This document shows positions 16,850 through 24,716 of a DNA stretch of 64,000 nucleotides, piece after piece. A model generated the notes under the pieces. That model saw only the letters and a program-made list of their open reading frames with translations, was not told the origin of the DNA and did not search any database. The translations under genes and the position numbers were made by a program. Origin of the DNA: Geomonas propionica (GTDB lineage Bacteria; Desulfobacterota; Desulfuromonadia; Geobacterales; Geobacteraceae); NCBI RefSeq assembly GCF_016458235.1, contig NZ_JAEMHK010000006.1, forward strand, positions 1 through 64,000. Direction: 5' to 3'. Numbering within the stretch: position 1 is the stretch's first letter; each line of letters starts with the position of its first letter.

Positions 16850-18615
16850 AATTCAAACCCCACGGTGAAATGGATGCGGATGGGCGGTGAGTTTGGTGCG
16901 AGCGGATGGGCCAGGTACAGGTTGAGCCCCCCCACCGGGGTGTAATAGTGGGCGCCCACCCCCACCCCCTGCTTCAGGTCGACATTGCCGAAGTCGTTGA
17001 AGGCGTTGCCGATGTCGTCGAAAATCGAGACACCCCAGTTCTTGAACAGGGCCCGCTCAAGTTCCAGGCTCCCCACCAGCAGGTGTTTCCCCCCCACCAC
17101 CCTGCCGGCCGCGTCCCGGGGGCCGAGGCTCTGATAGGCGTAGCCGCGCACGCTCTGGTCGCCGCCGGCGAAGAAGCGGATCGAGGGGGGAAGGTCCGCG
17201 AGGGGGTCGGTCAGGATGCTGTACCCCGTGTTGGCGCGGGCGTGGAAGGTCAGGCGCCCGGGGATGGGGATCAGGACGCTGGCGTTGCCAATGCCCTGGA
17301 CCAGGCCGGTATCCGAGCCGAAGTACTGGTGGGCACCGCGCAGGTCGAGGGAAACGCGGTAGCCGCTGGTCGGCCGCACCAGGTCGTTGAAGCGGTCCTT
17401 GGAGAAGCGGAAACCGGGCAGCACCAGCCGGGACTGGGAGTTGACGTTGGCCACCTTGTAATTCTCCTGCTGGATCTTCAGGTAGGGGGTGGCGACCTCG
17501 CCGCGTCCCAGGCCGAAGTTGCGGTCGATTTCCACGGCCGCCAGCCGGCTTTGATAGGTGGAAACGGTCTCGCGCTGCAGGTTCAGCTGGATCGAGGTCG
17601 AGCTTCTCAGGTCGCTCGCGCTGGGCATGGTGTAGCGCCCGGCGAAGCCCTGCAGGCGCTCAGCTATGTAGAGGCTCGTGTCGAGATCGTTCCCCCCGTG
17701 GTCCAGGTTCAGGTCACGGTAGTGCACCGAAAACCTGCCGCCGGTATCGGTACCGTAGCCAAGGCCCGGCCGCAGGGTGCGTCGGGGCGCGGCGGTGAGC
17801 CGGACCAGCACCGGGACCTTGTGCTCCTTCGCCTCCTCACGCTGCGGCGTCACCACCACCTGCCGGAAGCGCTCCGAGTTGGCGAAGTTGAGCTGGGTCT
17901 CCCCGAGCTTGGCGTAAGAGAAGGGCTCCCCCTCCTTGAAGGCGATGAACCGTTTCAGGAAAACGTCCGGGTATTCCGCCCCCCCCTCGATGTGGGTACC
18001 GTCGAAGTAGTAGCGCCCCCCGGTATCGAGGGTGAGGTGGATGCGGGCGGTGGCGAGGTCGGGTGAAATGCGGATCTCGTGGCGGGGAAAATCGGCATCA
18101 AGGAAGCCCAGGGCCTGGGCCTGCGCCTGCAGCGTGCCCTTGGCCCGCTCGTAGCTCGGCTGCAGTAGCACCTGCCCCGCGGCGAGCGGAAAGGCGTCGG
18201 CCTGGCGGCGCAGTTCCTTCTGCTGCGCCCCTTCCCCTGCGAGCTTCAGGTCGACCTCCACCACGCGCACCGGCTCGCCAGGGTCGACCACCACCTCCAC
18301 CAGGGTCTTGCCCCCCTTCCCCTGCCGCACCGTGGCGGCCGCCTTGGCGCGGTAGAAGCCGTACGGCTGCAGGGCCACCCGCGCCTTTTCCGGCGCCTGC
18401 CTCGCGAAGCGCTCCAGCCAGAGCCGGTCCACCTTGCCGTCGCGCACGAGGCCATGCGGCAACTCCAGCGCCCGGCGCACGTTGTCCTGTGCGTCCCCCT
18501 CGATGCCGGAAACGGCGACCTCGACCGGCTCGGCGGCCAGCACCGGCGCGGCAAGACAGACGAGCCAGGTGAGGCTCAGTGCGATACGGAGGTATGTGGC
18601 AATAGATCGGGGCAT
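16846..18615 (-). CDS. tamA: TamA, outer-membrane Omp85-family assembly protein
   Basis: 589 residues. Signal peptide MPRSIATYLRIALSLTWLVCLAAPVLA. About 30-270 forms three POTRA domains (PVEVAVSGIEGDAQDNVRRAL; PVRVVEVDLKLAGEG; YFDGTHIEGG). The remainder is a 16-strand beta-barrel with the Omp85 motif IRFFAGGDQSVRGYAYQSLG and a terminal aromatic beta-signal (HFTVGFEF). It forms the outer-membrane partner of TamB, inserting proteins or exporting lipids. The ATG at 18615 is chosen because GGAG precedes it and the signal peptide begins there; upstream in-frame codons add a low-complexity tail. Translation-coupled to tamB. Confidence 0.9.
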   Translation of the reverse strand: MPRSIATYLRIALSLTWLVCLAAPVLAAEPVEVAVSGIEGDAQDNVRRALELPHGLVRDGKVDRLWLERFARQAPEKARVALQPYGFYRAKAAATVRQGKGGKTLVEVVVDPGEPVRVVEVDLKLAGEGAQQKELRRQADAFPLAAGQVLLQPSYERAKGTLQAQAQALGFLDADFPRHEIRISPDLATARIHLTLDTGGRYYFDGTHIEGGAEYPDVFLKRFIAFKEGEPFSYAKLGETQLNFANSERFRQVVVTPQREEAKEHKVPVLVRLTAAPRRTLRPGLGYGTDTGGRFSVHYRDLNLDHGGNDLDTSLYIAERLQGFAGRYTMPSASDLRSSTSIQLNLQRETVSTYQSRLAAVEIDRNFGLGRGEVATPYLKIQQENYKVANVNSQSRLVLPGFRFSKDRFNDLVRPTSGYRVSLDLRGAHQYFGSDTGLVQGIGNASVLIPIPGRLTFHARANTGYSILTDPLADLPPSIRFFAGGDQSVRGYAYQSLGPRDAAGRVVGGKHLLVGSLELERALFKNWGVSIFDDIGNAFNDFGNVDLKQGVGVGAHYYTPVGGLNLYLAHPLAPNSPPIRIHFTVGFEF

Positions 18616-18938
18616 GCGGCTCCAAGCAGATGGCGTCCCCTCCGGGTCCCGGGCTCCACGCGCGGCAGAAGAAGTGGAGTAAGATGGGACGGGACTAACC
18701 TTTCCAGGCTGCGAATCCATGTAGTTTACCATGCCGGGGAGCGATGTTCTCCTTTCCCATTCAATATCCGGCAGGCAGAGCGGAGCCGCCAGTCAAAACC
18801 ATGACAGGACGTTTTTTTTCTATGAGCATTGCGCCACGGATCGGGCTGGGTCAGCGTCACAACGCTTCAAAATTCCCTCTCACACGTCACGCAAGCCCCC
18901 TCGATATGAGCACCGAGATAATGTAGAAAATCTTTATT

Positions 18939-18971
18939 CTTTGCGCCTTTGCGGCTCCGCGTCTTTGCGTT
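18939..18971 (-). repeat. Dispersed GCAAAG-family repeat, copy 1
   Basis: On the minus strand the segment begins AACGCAAAGACGC and continues GGAGCCGCAAAGGCGCAAAG. The same core recurs at 54964-54996 and in the large palindrome at 57556-57766. All copies are intergenic. Confidence 0.65.
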
Positions 18972-19070
18972 GAAGGTTCTCATTGCACCTACCATGTACC
19001 GTTTCCTTCGCGACTTTTACCATGTCAGTCCAGACCACGGCTGTCCCAGTCTTACGCCTCCCAACTCTGT

Positions 19071-19076
19071 TATAAT
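19071..19076 (+). promoter_or_regulatory. -10 box upstream of the GNAT gene
   Basis: Perfect TATAAT followed by GTCAGCAGC; the ATG is 38 bases downstream. No good -35 hexamer at 16-18 bases, so it may need an activator. Confidence 0.4.
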
Positions 19077-19114
19077 GTCAGCAGCAGCCAAATAAGCCGT
19101 TCACGAGGTAGGTC

Positions 19115-19627
19115 ATGCCGCAAAACGACCCGCACGAGGAGGAGGCCCCCCGCATCCGGCAGATGATCATCGAGGACCTGCCGGAGGTGTTTCACATCGG
19201 GGAAGAGGTCTTCACCGCCGAATATTCACAAAGCCTCTACCGCACCTGGGACGAATACGAGATCACCACGCTGTTCAACTCCGACAACGAACTGTGCATC
19301 GTGGCCGAGCACGAGGACCGCATCCTCGGCTTCGCCCTGGGGACCACGGTGAAGAAGCATCACTCGCCCTGGAAGTACGGCTACCTCGTCTGGCTCGGGG
19401 TGCGCCGCGAGTTGCAGAAGCTGCAGGTCGGCGCCCGGCTCTTCAAGGAATTGAAAAGGCGCTTCAAGGAACAGGGGGTACGCATGATCATCATCGACAC
19501 CTCGGCCGACAACGAGCCCGCCATCCGATTCTTTAAGAAGCACGGTTTCGACAACGTGCAGGAGCACCTCTACATGACGCTCAACCTCTCCAAGCGGCAT
19601 AAGAAGAAGGCGGTGAAAAAGCCATGA
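19115..19627 (+). CDS. GNAT-family N-acetyltransferase
   Basis: 170 residues, cytosolic. GNAT landmarks: N-terminal IRQMIIEDLPEVFHIGEEVF, strand IVAEHEDRILGFALGT, the acetyl-CoA-binding segment VRRELQKLQVGARLFKELKRRF (a variant of the Q/R-x-x-G-x-G/A loop: here LQKLQVGARL), and motif B DNEPAIRFFKKHGF. The C-terminus is lysine-rich. Similar to RimI-type protein acetyltransferases; substrate unknown. GAGGTAGGT precedes the ATG. Its TGA overlaps the ATG of the M20 peptidase (ATGA), so the two are translated together. Confidence 0.82.
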   Translation: MPQNDPHEEEAPRIRQMIIEDLPEVFHIGEEVFTAEYSQSLYRTWDEYEITTLFNSDNELCIVAEHEDRILGFALGTTVKKHHSPWKYGYLVWLGVRRELQKLQVGARLFKELKRRFKEQGVRMIIIDTSADNEPAIRFFKKHGFDNVQEHLYMTLNLSKRHKKKAVKKP

Positions 19628-20829
19628 ACAGCCGACTCGAAGAGGTCATGGCCGCCATCGATCCGGTCCGGCTCAAGAGGACCCTCGCCGACCTGCTCGA
19701 CATCTACTCCCCCTCGGGGAAGGAGGAGGACATCCAGCTCTACCTGGAGGACCTCCTCTCCGGCGCCGGGTTTACGGTCGAGCGCCAGGAGGTCGAGGAG
19801 GAGCGCTACAACCTGCGCGTGACCATGGGAGAGGACGAACCGAGGCTTTACCTGGTGGGGCACGTGGACACGGTCCCCGCCTGGGACCTCGAGGAGTTCG
19901 GGGCGCGGGAGGAGGGAGACCTGATCCGGGGGCTGGGAAGCGCGGACATGAAAGGTGGGTGCGCGGCCATGCTGGAGACCTGGTTCGCCCTGGCGCAGGC
20001 CCTGAAACCGGCGCGCCGCCCGAGCGTGGGGCTTCTTTTGGTGGTGGGTGAGGAGGAGAACGGCGATGGCAGCGCCGCTTTTTTGCAGGACAACCGGGCA
20101 CCCTGGGCCGTCATCGGAGAGCCCACCAGCCTCTCCGCCTGCTTCGCGCACTACGGCTATCTGGAGGCGGGGTTCGTCACCCGGGGGGTGCGCAGCCACT
20201 CCTCCCTGCCGGAACTGGGGCACAACGCCGTCGAGTCCATGCTGCGCGTGCTGCTGCACCTGGGCAAGGACGCCCTGTTCAAGCGGGGCGAGTCGGAGAT
20301 CGTGTATTCGATCAGGGAGATGCGTTCCTCCCAGAAGGGGTTCGTGGTGCCGGACCGCTGCGAGGCATGGATCGACCTGCACCTCCCGCCGGAGCGCGAC
20401 CCCGACTCCGTGGAGCAGGCCATCCGCCGCGTCACCGCCGGGGCGGGGCAGTTCATACCGGGGCTCGACCTCTCGGTCGCCTTCGACTTCGCCTCCCCCG
20501 GGTACAACCTGGGTACCGACAACCAGCTGGCCCGCATCCTGGAGCAGACCTACCAGCGCCTCGGCCTCACCTTGAAGTTCGAGGCCTTCCGGTCGCACTC
20601 CGACGGCAACCTCTTCCATGCCGCGGGGTGCCGGCCGCTCATCCTGGGCCCGGGCGCGCTGGAGATCTCGCACACCCCCGAAGAGCATGTCAGTTTTCCG
20701 GAAGTGCTGGCGGCGGCGCGGATCTACGCGGCGCTTTGCCTGGGCATGGACCAGTACGCCGGGCTCACGCTGGACCGCAGGGGTTCGCTGAACTGCTTCG
20801 ATCGGCAGGCGAGTTGGGTGGGGTGCTAA
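19624..20829 (+). CDS. M20-family metallopeptidase (ArgE/DapE/carboxypeptidase type)
   Basis: 401 residues, cytosolic. Di-zinc motifs: VGHVDTVP (first His and Asp), GLGSADMKGG (bridging Asp), GEEENGDG (catalytic Glu and ligand), and SHTPEEHV (last His). The dimerisation domain lies about residues 180-300 (GVRSHSSLPELGHNAVES). Family members remove acyl groups or single residues: N-acetylornithine deacetylase, succinyl-diaminopimelate desuccinylase or aminoacylase. Which one cannot be read from sequence; pairing with an acetyltransferase gene suggests an acetyl/deacetyl pair, which is inference. Ends 18 bases from the convergent cytochrome gene. Confidence 0.82.
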   Translation: MNSRLEEVMAAIDPVRLKRTLADLLDIYSPSGKEEDIQLYLEDLLSGAGFTVERQEVEEERYNLRVTMGEDEPRLYLVGHVDTVPAWDLEEFGAREEGDLIRGLGSADMKGGCAAMLETWFALAQALKPARRPSVGLLLVVGEEENGDGSAAFLQDNRAPWAVIGEPTSLSACFAHYGYLEAGFVTRGVRSHSSLPELGHNAVESMLRVLLHLGKDALFKRGESEIVYSIREMRSSQKGFVVPDRCEAWIDLHLPPERDPDSVEQAIRRVTAGAGQFIPGLDLSVAFDFASPGYNLGTDNQLARILEQTYQRLGLTLKFEAFRSHSDGNLFHAAGCRPLILGPGALEISHTPEEHVSFPEVLAAARIYAALCLGMDQYAGLTLDRRGSLNCFDRQASWVGC

Positions 20830-20847
20830 GCGGAAGAGGGGATCGGT

Positions 20848-21678
20848 TTACATGCTGAAGTTGCTGTTCATCCCCTTGTGGCAGCGCTTGCAGTCGTTCA
20901 TGGGGAAGGCGACCAGCATGTGACAGGCGCCGCAAAAGTTACCGTAGATGTTGGTATCCATGGTGAAGGCGGCGGTCGACTTCACCTTGATGTTGAAGAT
21001 GTCGGGGTGGCAGCTTGAGCAGTCCAGCTCGGCGAAATGCTCCTCGTGCGAGAAACTCACATCGCTTCTGGGCGAGGCGGTGCCCAGCTTGAGCGGCTTC
21101 TTCAGCTTTTCAGGGAAGGGAATCGTGATCTCGGTGTTGATGGAGTTGGTGGGGCGGATGCTCCCGTCACGGTAGGCCGCGGCCCAATCGATGCCGTTGC
21201 CGAAGCTCGCCATCGGCAACCCCTCGGCGAATTCCTCGAAACGCTTATCGAGCTCCTTGGTGTTCTCCATGTGGCAGCGGTGGCACTGGCGGTCGGCATT
21301 CTGTACGCCGAAGGCGACTGTGCCGTTGTGGCAGACACCGCAGAATTTCCCCTTGGTATAGAGGGCGCGGGTGATCCCGGTATCGCCCCGCTTCATCCCG
21401 AAGTTAAGCTCCAGGTGGCAGACCCGGCAGGTGTAGTTTTTGCGGTGCGCCCAGTGCGGGAACACCACCGGCGCCATACCCGCCTGCTTGGCGCGCGTGC
21501 GCATGGTGACGTTGCCGAACTTGGCGAAGGGGCCGTTGGGCGGGATGGTCTTGAGCACCGCCGCCAGCTCGCTGCGATCCATGGCGGACCCGCCGGAACT
21601 GACGAGGAGCACCAGGGCACAGACCGACACAGCACGCAACAGCATTCTCATCCCCTTCCGCAACACCCCCGACTTCAT
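20848..21678 (-). CDS. Periplasmic six-heme c-type cytochrome
   Basis: 276 residues with signal peptide (RAVSVCALVLLVSSGGSA). Six CXXCH haem sites: CRVCH, CGVCH, CHRCH, CSSCH, CGACH, CKRCH. The arrangement with paired modules (FPHWAHRKNYTCRVCH and FSHEEHFAELDCSSCH, where the upstream histidines are probable distal ligands) is of the cytochrome c3/c7-like fold. GAGGGGAG is seven bases before the ATG at 21678. It is the distal gene of a three-gene unit, with a clear paralog at 22018-22812. Probable role: electron carrier or reductase subunit in the periplasm. Confidence 0.85.
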   Translation of the reverse strand: MKSGVLRKGMRMLLRAVSVCALVLLVSSGGSAMDRSELAAVLKTIPPNGPFAKFGNVTMRTRAKQAGMAPVVFPHWAHRKNYTCRVCHLELNFGMKRGDTGITRALYTKGKFCGVCHNGTVAFGVQNADRQCHRCHMENTKELDKRFEEFAEGLPMASFGNGIDWAAAYRDGSIRPTNSINTEITIPFPEKLKKPLKLGTASPRSDVSFSHEEHFAELDCSSCHPDIFNIKVKSTAAFTMDTNIYGNFCGACHMLVAFPMNDCKRCHKGMNSNFSM

Positions 21679-21705
21679 CCTAGCACTCCCCTCATCCCGG
21701 CTGGT

Positions 21706-22008
21706 CTACTTGGCCGGGCTGCTCTGCTTGTACTCCAGCATGTACGCGTACAGGTTCCGGCACAGCGAAAGCCGTTTCAGATATACCTTGCGCACCGATT
21801 CTTCCTGGGTCTCGATCACTTTCTGCAACGCGTCGCACTTGGCCAAGAGGTCGCGCAGCTCCTGCACCGACATGGTCATGGCCTGGTTGCTCTTGGAGCA
21901 GGTCTCGTCGAAGGTCGCCTGCCAGGCCTCCTCCGCCCAAAGCGGCTGCGCCAGGGCCAGCGCCAGCAGCGTCGCCGCGATCACGCCTTTCACGTTAAGC
22001 AAACTCAT
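21706..22008 (-). CDS. Small exported protein between two cytochromes
   Basis: 100 residues. Signal peptide MSLLNVKGVIAATLLALALAQPLWA. The mature 75 residues form an amphipathic helical hairpin (QELRDLLAKCDALQKVIETQEESVRKVYLKRL) with three cysteines (ETCSK, AKCDA, SLCRN) but no CXXCH. I do not recognise the family. It lies 27 bases after one cytochrome start and 9 bases after the other's stop, so it is transcribed with both; an assembly partner or scaffold of the cytochromes is the obvious guess. Confidence 0.7.
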   Translation of the reverse strand: MSLLNVKGVIAATLLALALAQPLWAEEAWQATFDETCSKSNQAMTMSVQELRDLLAKCDALQKVIETQEESVRKVYLKRLSLCRNLYAYMLEYKQSSPAK

Positions 22009-22017
22009 GGCTCTCCC

Positions 22018-22812
22018 CTACGCCGGCTTGGAATGGCAGCGCTTGCAGTCGCTCTGCGGGAAGGCCACCTTGTCGTGGCAGACGCCGCAGTACTTGCCGT
22101 CGAAAAGATCAATCATGGAGTACTTGGTGGCCCCCTTCTTGACCCCTACGAAGATGTCCGGGTGGCAGACCTCGCAGCCGTTCCAGACCGTGTGCTTGGC
22201 GTGGGAAAAGATGATGTCCGGCATCCCTTCCACCTTCCCCTTGAGGGCGAAGTCCTTTTGCACCTTCATGGAGCTCTTCTTGAAGGAGACCCCCTCCAGG
22301 GAGTCGATCAGCTTGATCTGGCCGGTCTCCTCGGCCTTTTCCCAGTTGATGCCGTTGCCGAAGGTTTCGCGCGGCATCTTCTCCTGTAAACGGTAGAAGG
22401 CCTCTTCCTTGACCGGGTCCTTCTCCAGGGCGTGGCACTTGACGCAGCGCTTGTACTCCTCCCTGGTGTAGCTGGTGGCGCAGGCGTCGAAGATCTTGAC
22501 CTTGTTGATGGTGGAGGTGCCGTTATGGCAGACGCCGCAGAAAAAGCGCTTGCTGTTGTCGGCGGCGCGGATCTGGGTAGAATTAGCGCTCATGCCGAAG
22601 CCGATGTCGACATGGCAAAGGCGGCAGGTGTAGTTCTTGCGGTGCACCCAGTGGTCAAAGACGACGGGCGGCATCCCGGCCTGCTGGGAGTAGTTGCTGA
22701 TGGTCACGCTCCCGAAGTCCTGCGGCAGCGGCTTCTTCTTCTTGGTCCCGGCTCCCCAGAGCACACCGGCACCGCAGAAAAGAATCAGACCCACCAGAAT
22801 AAGTCTCTTCAT
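22018..22812 (-). CDS. Periplasmic six-heme c-type cytochrome, paralog
   Basis: 264 residues; signal peptide MKRLILVGLILFCGAGVLWG. Six CXXCH sites: CRLCH, CGVCH, CVKCH, CEVCH, CGVCH, CKRCH. It shares long stretches of pattern with the 276-residue cytochrome two genes downstream (AGMxPVVFxHWxHRKNYTCR, CGVCHNGT, ETFGNGINW versus ASFGNGIDW, CHPDIF), so the two arose by duplication. The third haem is preceded by a longer insert (KIFDACATSYTREEYKRCVKCH) holding an extra cysteine. First gene of its unit, with a promoter at 22876-22904. Confidence 0.87.
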   Translation of the reverse strand: MKRLILVGLILFCGAGVLWGAGTKKKKPLPQDFGSVTISNYSQQAGMPPVVFDHWVHRKNYTCRLCHVDIGFGMSANSTQIRAADNSKRFFCGVCHNGTSTINKVKIFDACATSYTREEYKRCVKCHALEKDPVKEEAFYRLQEKMPRETFGNGINWEKAEETGQIKLIDSLEGVSFKKSSMKVQKDFALKGKVEGMPDIIFSHAKHTVWNGCEVCHPDIFVGVKKGATKYSMIDLFDGKYCGVCHDKVAFPQSDCKRCHSKPA

Positions 22813-22875
22813 AGCACTCCCTCCCGGTCATCCCTGACAGCTGGGAAGACATGATTATCATCAGTAAATGTGAAT

Positions 22876-22904
22876 AATCTATTTCAATTGCTTCAGTATG
22901 ACAA
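22876..22904 (-). promoter_or_regulatory. Promoter of the six-heme cytochrome unit
   Basis: Minus strand: TTGTCA (complement of 22899-22904), 17 bases, TAGATT (complement of 22876-22881). A 9-base inverted repeat, TCATCAGTA (22858-22866) and TACTGATGA (22921-22929), brackets it and could be a regulator site. Confidence 0.5.
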
Positions 22905-23061
22905 GTTTATTTTTATTGTCTACTGATGAAAAACGACACACTATCAAGCCGGCCACAGCCCCTGGGTGTGACACAACTCACCAAAAAGCCGCATGGGGCT
23001 TGCCTTGGCGGAAACTTGTGGGGTAAGCTCCACCATCATCTCAACCAGAAGGCGGTACACC

Positions 23062-24303
23062 GTGTTTCGAGTTTCACCCTCCGTTGTCGCACTATCCCTG
23101 ATGCTGTTACTGTTGTTGCCCGGCTTTTCCCGTGCCGAGATCGTCAAAACCGGCGCCGAGGTCCTGAGCGAGCAGGGGTTCCTGCCGCTGCAGGGAAAAC
23201 GATTCGCCCTGATCACCAACCAGTCCGCCATGGTGGGGGAAACCCTCCTCCTGGCGCTGATGGAGCAAAAGGGGGTGAAGCCGGCCGTCATTTTCTCCCC
23301 CGAGCATGGCCTCAAGGGTAACGCCGAGGACGGCGTCAAGCTTGCCGACGACAACCAGGCCCCGATTCCCGTGAAGAGCCTCTACGGCGCCGGCAAGAAA
23401 CCGCGCCCGGACGACCTCAAGGGAATCGACCTGATGGTGTTCGACATCCAGGACGCCGGGGCGCGCTTTTACACCTACATCTCCACCATGGGACTGGCCA
23501 TGCAGGCGGCGGCCCAGGCAGGGATCCCGTTCCTCGTGCTGGACCGTCCCAACCCGCTGGGGGGGGACTACGTGGCCGGGTTCGTGAGGGAGAAGATCCC
23601 GGGGAGCTTCACCTCGCTCTACCCGATCCCGCTGGCCCACGGGCTGACGGTAGGGGAGCTGGCGGTGATGATCAAGGGGGAGGCGATGCTCCCCGACCTG
23701 GACAAGCTGGACCTGCACGTGGTGCGCATGCAAGGGTGGCAGCGTGACATGCGCTGGCAGGACACCGGCCTGCGCTGGGTGGCGACCAGCCCGAACCTCG
23801 CCCTGATCGACTCGGTGCTGCTTTACCCGGGCACCGGCCTTTTGGAGGGGACCAGCGCCTCCGAGGGGCGCGGCAGCACGAGGCCCTTCCAGATCGCGGG
23901 ATGGCCCGGCATCGACGCCAATGCGCTCGCCCTGCGCCTGAACGCAGAGCAACTCCCGGGACTGCATTTCGATCCGCTGCAGTTCACCCCGGTCCGGATC
24001 CCGGGCGTCTCCAGCGCCCCCAAGTACCGCGACCGCGTAGTGGCCGGAGTGAGCATCGAGATCACCGACTACCGCAAGGTGGCGCCGGTACAGACCGGGG
24101 TTGCGCTTCTGGCCGCGCTGCAGGCGGTGCTCCCCGAGAAGAGCCGTCCCCTGTTGTTCCACGGCGGCATCGACGACATGGCGGGCTCGCCCGAACTGCG
24201 CAAGGGGCTGCAAGCCGGCGAAAACGCCGCGGCTATCGAGGCGCGCTGGACCCCCGGGGTGAAGCGCTTCCTGGAGCAGCGCAAACCCTACCTCCTCTAC
24301 TGA
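23062..24303 (+). CDS. namZ: NamZ-type exo-beta-N-acetylmuramidase (DUF1343)
   Basis: 413 residues. Signal peptide from the GTG at 23062 (FRVSPSVVALSLMLLLLLPGFSRA). The DUF1343 signature blocks are all present: LITNQSAMV, FSPEHGLKG, SLYGAGKKPRPDDLKGIDLMVFDIQDAGARFYTYISTM cut into its parts, LDRPNPLGG, YPGTGLLEGTSASEGRG. The family (NamZ/YbbC) removes terminal MurNAc from murein fragments. GTG 23062 is preferred over ATG 22993 because AGAAGG lies at good spacing and the signal peptide begins properly there. It is alone in its transcript. Confidence 0.82.
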   Translation: MFRVSPSVVALSLMLLLLLPGFSRAEIVKTGAEVLSEQGFLPLQGKRFALITNQSAMVGETLLLALMEQKGVKPAVIFSPEHGLKGNAEDGVKLADDNQAPIPVKSLYGAGKKPRPDDLKGIDLMVFDIQDAGARFYTYISTMGLAMQAAAQAGIPFLVLDRPNPLGGDYVAGFVREKIPGSFTSLYPIPLAHGLTVGELAVMIKGEAMLPDLDKLDLHVVRMQGWQRDMRWQDTGLRWVATSPNLALIDSVLLYPGTGLLEGTSASEGRGSTRPFQIAGWPGIDANALALRLNAEQLPGLHFDPLQFTPVRIPGVSSAPKYRDRVVAGVSIEITDYRKVAPVQTGVALLAALQAVLPEKSRPLLFHGGIDDMAGSPELRKGLQAGENAAAIEARWTPGVKRFLEQRKPYLLY

Positions 24304-24332
24304 CCCATCCCCAGCCCCCCCCGGCCCGCACC

Positions 24333-24363
24333 AAAAAAGAAGGGGTACCCTCTCAGGTACCCC
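24333..24363 (-). terminator. Minus-strand intrinsic terminator-like hairpin
   Basis: GGGGTACC (24342-24349) / GGTACCCC (24356-24363) with a 6-base loop. On the minus strand it is followed by TTCTTTTTT, a classic terminator tail; on the plus strand no T tract follows. No minus-strand protein gene lies to its right, hinting at an untranslated RNA. Confidence 0.6.
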
Positions 24364-24409
24364 CGGTGCAACTCTCATCGGTATCGGCCGCTAAAAAATG
24401 CACCGATCA

Positions 24410-24517
24410 CATGGCAGAAGGGAACAGCGTTGCCTGCGGCGCCGTTCTGGCACAGGTCCGGCCCTAGCCCGGACTGCGCACTTCTGTGCCCTGGCATCCC
24501 TTCCATGTCAACGCTGT
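24410..24517. ncRNA. Candidate structured RNA (orientation unresolved)
   Basis: Four paired arms in 108 bases: ACAGCGTTG (24424-24432) with CAACGCTGT (24509-24517); CATGG..AAGGGA (24410-24423) with TCCCTTCCATG (24497-24507); GGCACAG (24449-24455) with CTGTGCC (24484-24490); GTCCGG (24456-24461) with CCGGAC (24469-24474). The first two pairings cross, so they are either a pseudoknot or alternatives. Read on the minus strand it would be followed by a 6-bp GGTGCA/TGCACC hairpin and end at the terminator at 24333. Read on the plus strand it would lie in the leader of the chemoreceptor gene. I could not match it to a known riboswitch or 6S RNA. Confidence 0.4.
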
Positions 24518-24716
24518 CACCTTTATCGCCACGGTTGGGCTCGACTTGAGCCTTTTCTTCTCGGAGCGCGCTCTCTTAACCGTCCTCCACCAATGACACT
24601 GCGGCAACAACGTGCGGTCATGCAGGCAAAAACTCCTCAATTTATCGATGAATGCGCCGATACGGAACGGTGAAGGAATGAGCAAGGCGACGACGCCTTT
24701 GGATGAGGGAAAATAC

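Larger units (their letters stand above)
18616..19114. other. Divergent intergenic region, 499 bases
   Basis: Separates tamA (minus) from the GNAT gene (plus). It holds one copy of the GCAAAG-type dispersed repeat and a consensus -10 box for the acetyltransferase gene, both listed separately. No supported ORF. Confidence 0.6.
24304..24716. other. Intergenic region with strong secondary structure, 413 bases
   Basis: Between namZ and the chemoreceptor. The left half holds a terminator-like hairpin facing left and a nest of long-range inverted arms (24410-24517), described separately. From 24520 to 24716 I see only short ORFs without start signals until the chemoreceptor ribosome site. Confidence 0.6.

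Noticed and set aside
24342..24363. THI-box (TPP riboswitch) because the minus strand reads CTGAGAGGGTACCC
   Set aside because: The second conserved TPP block (CCTGATCTGG..) is absent and the bases are explained by a simple terminator stem.
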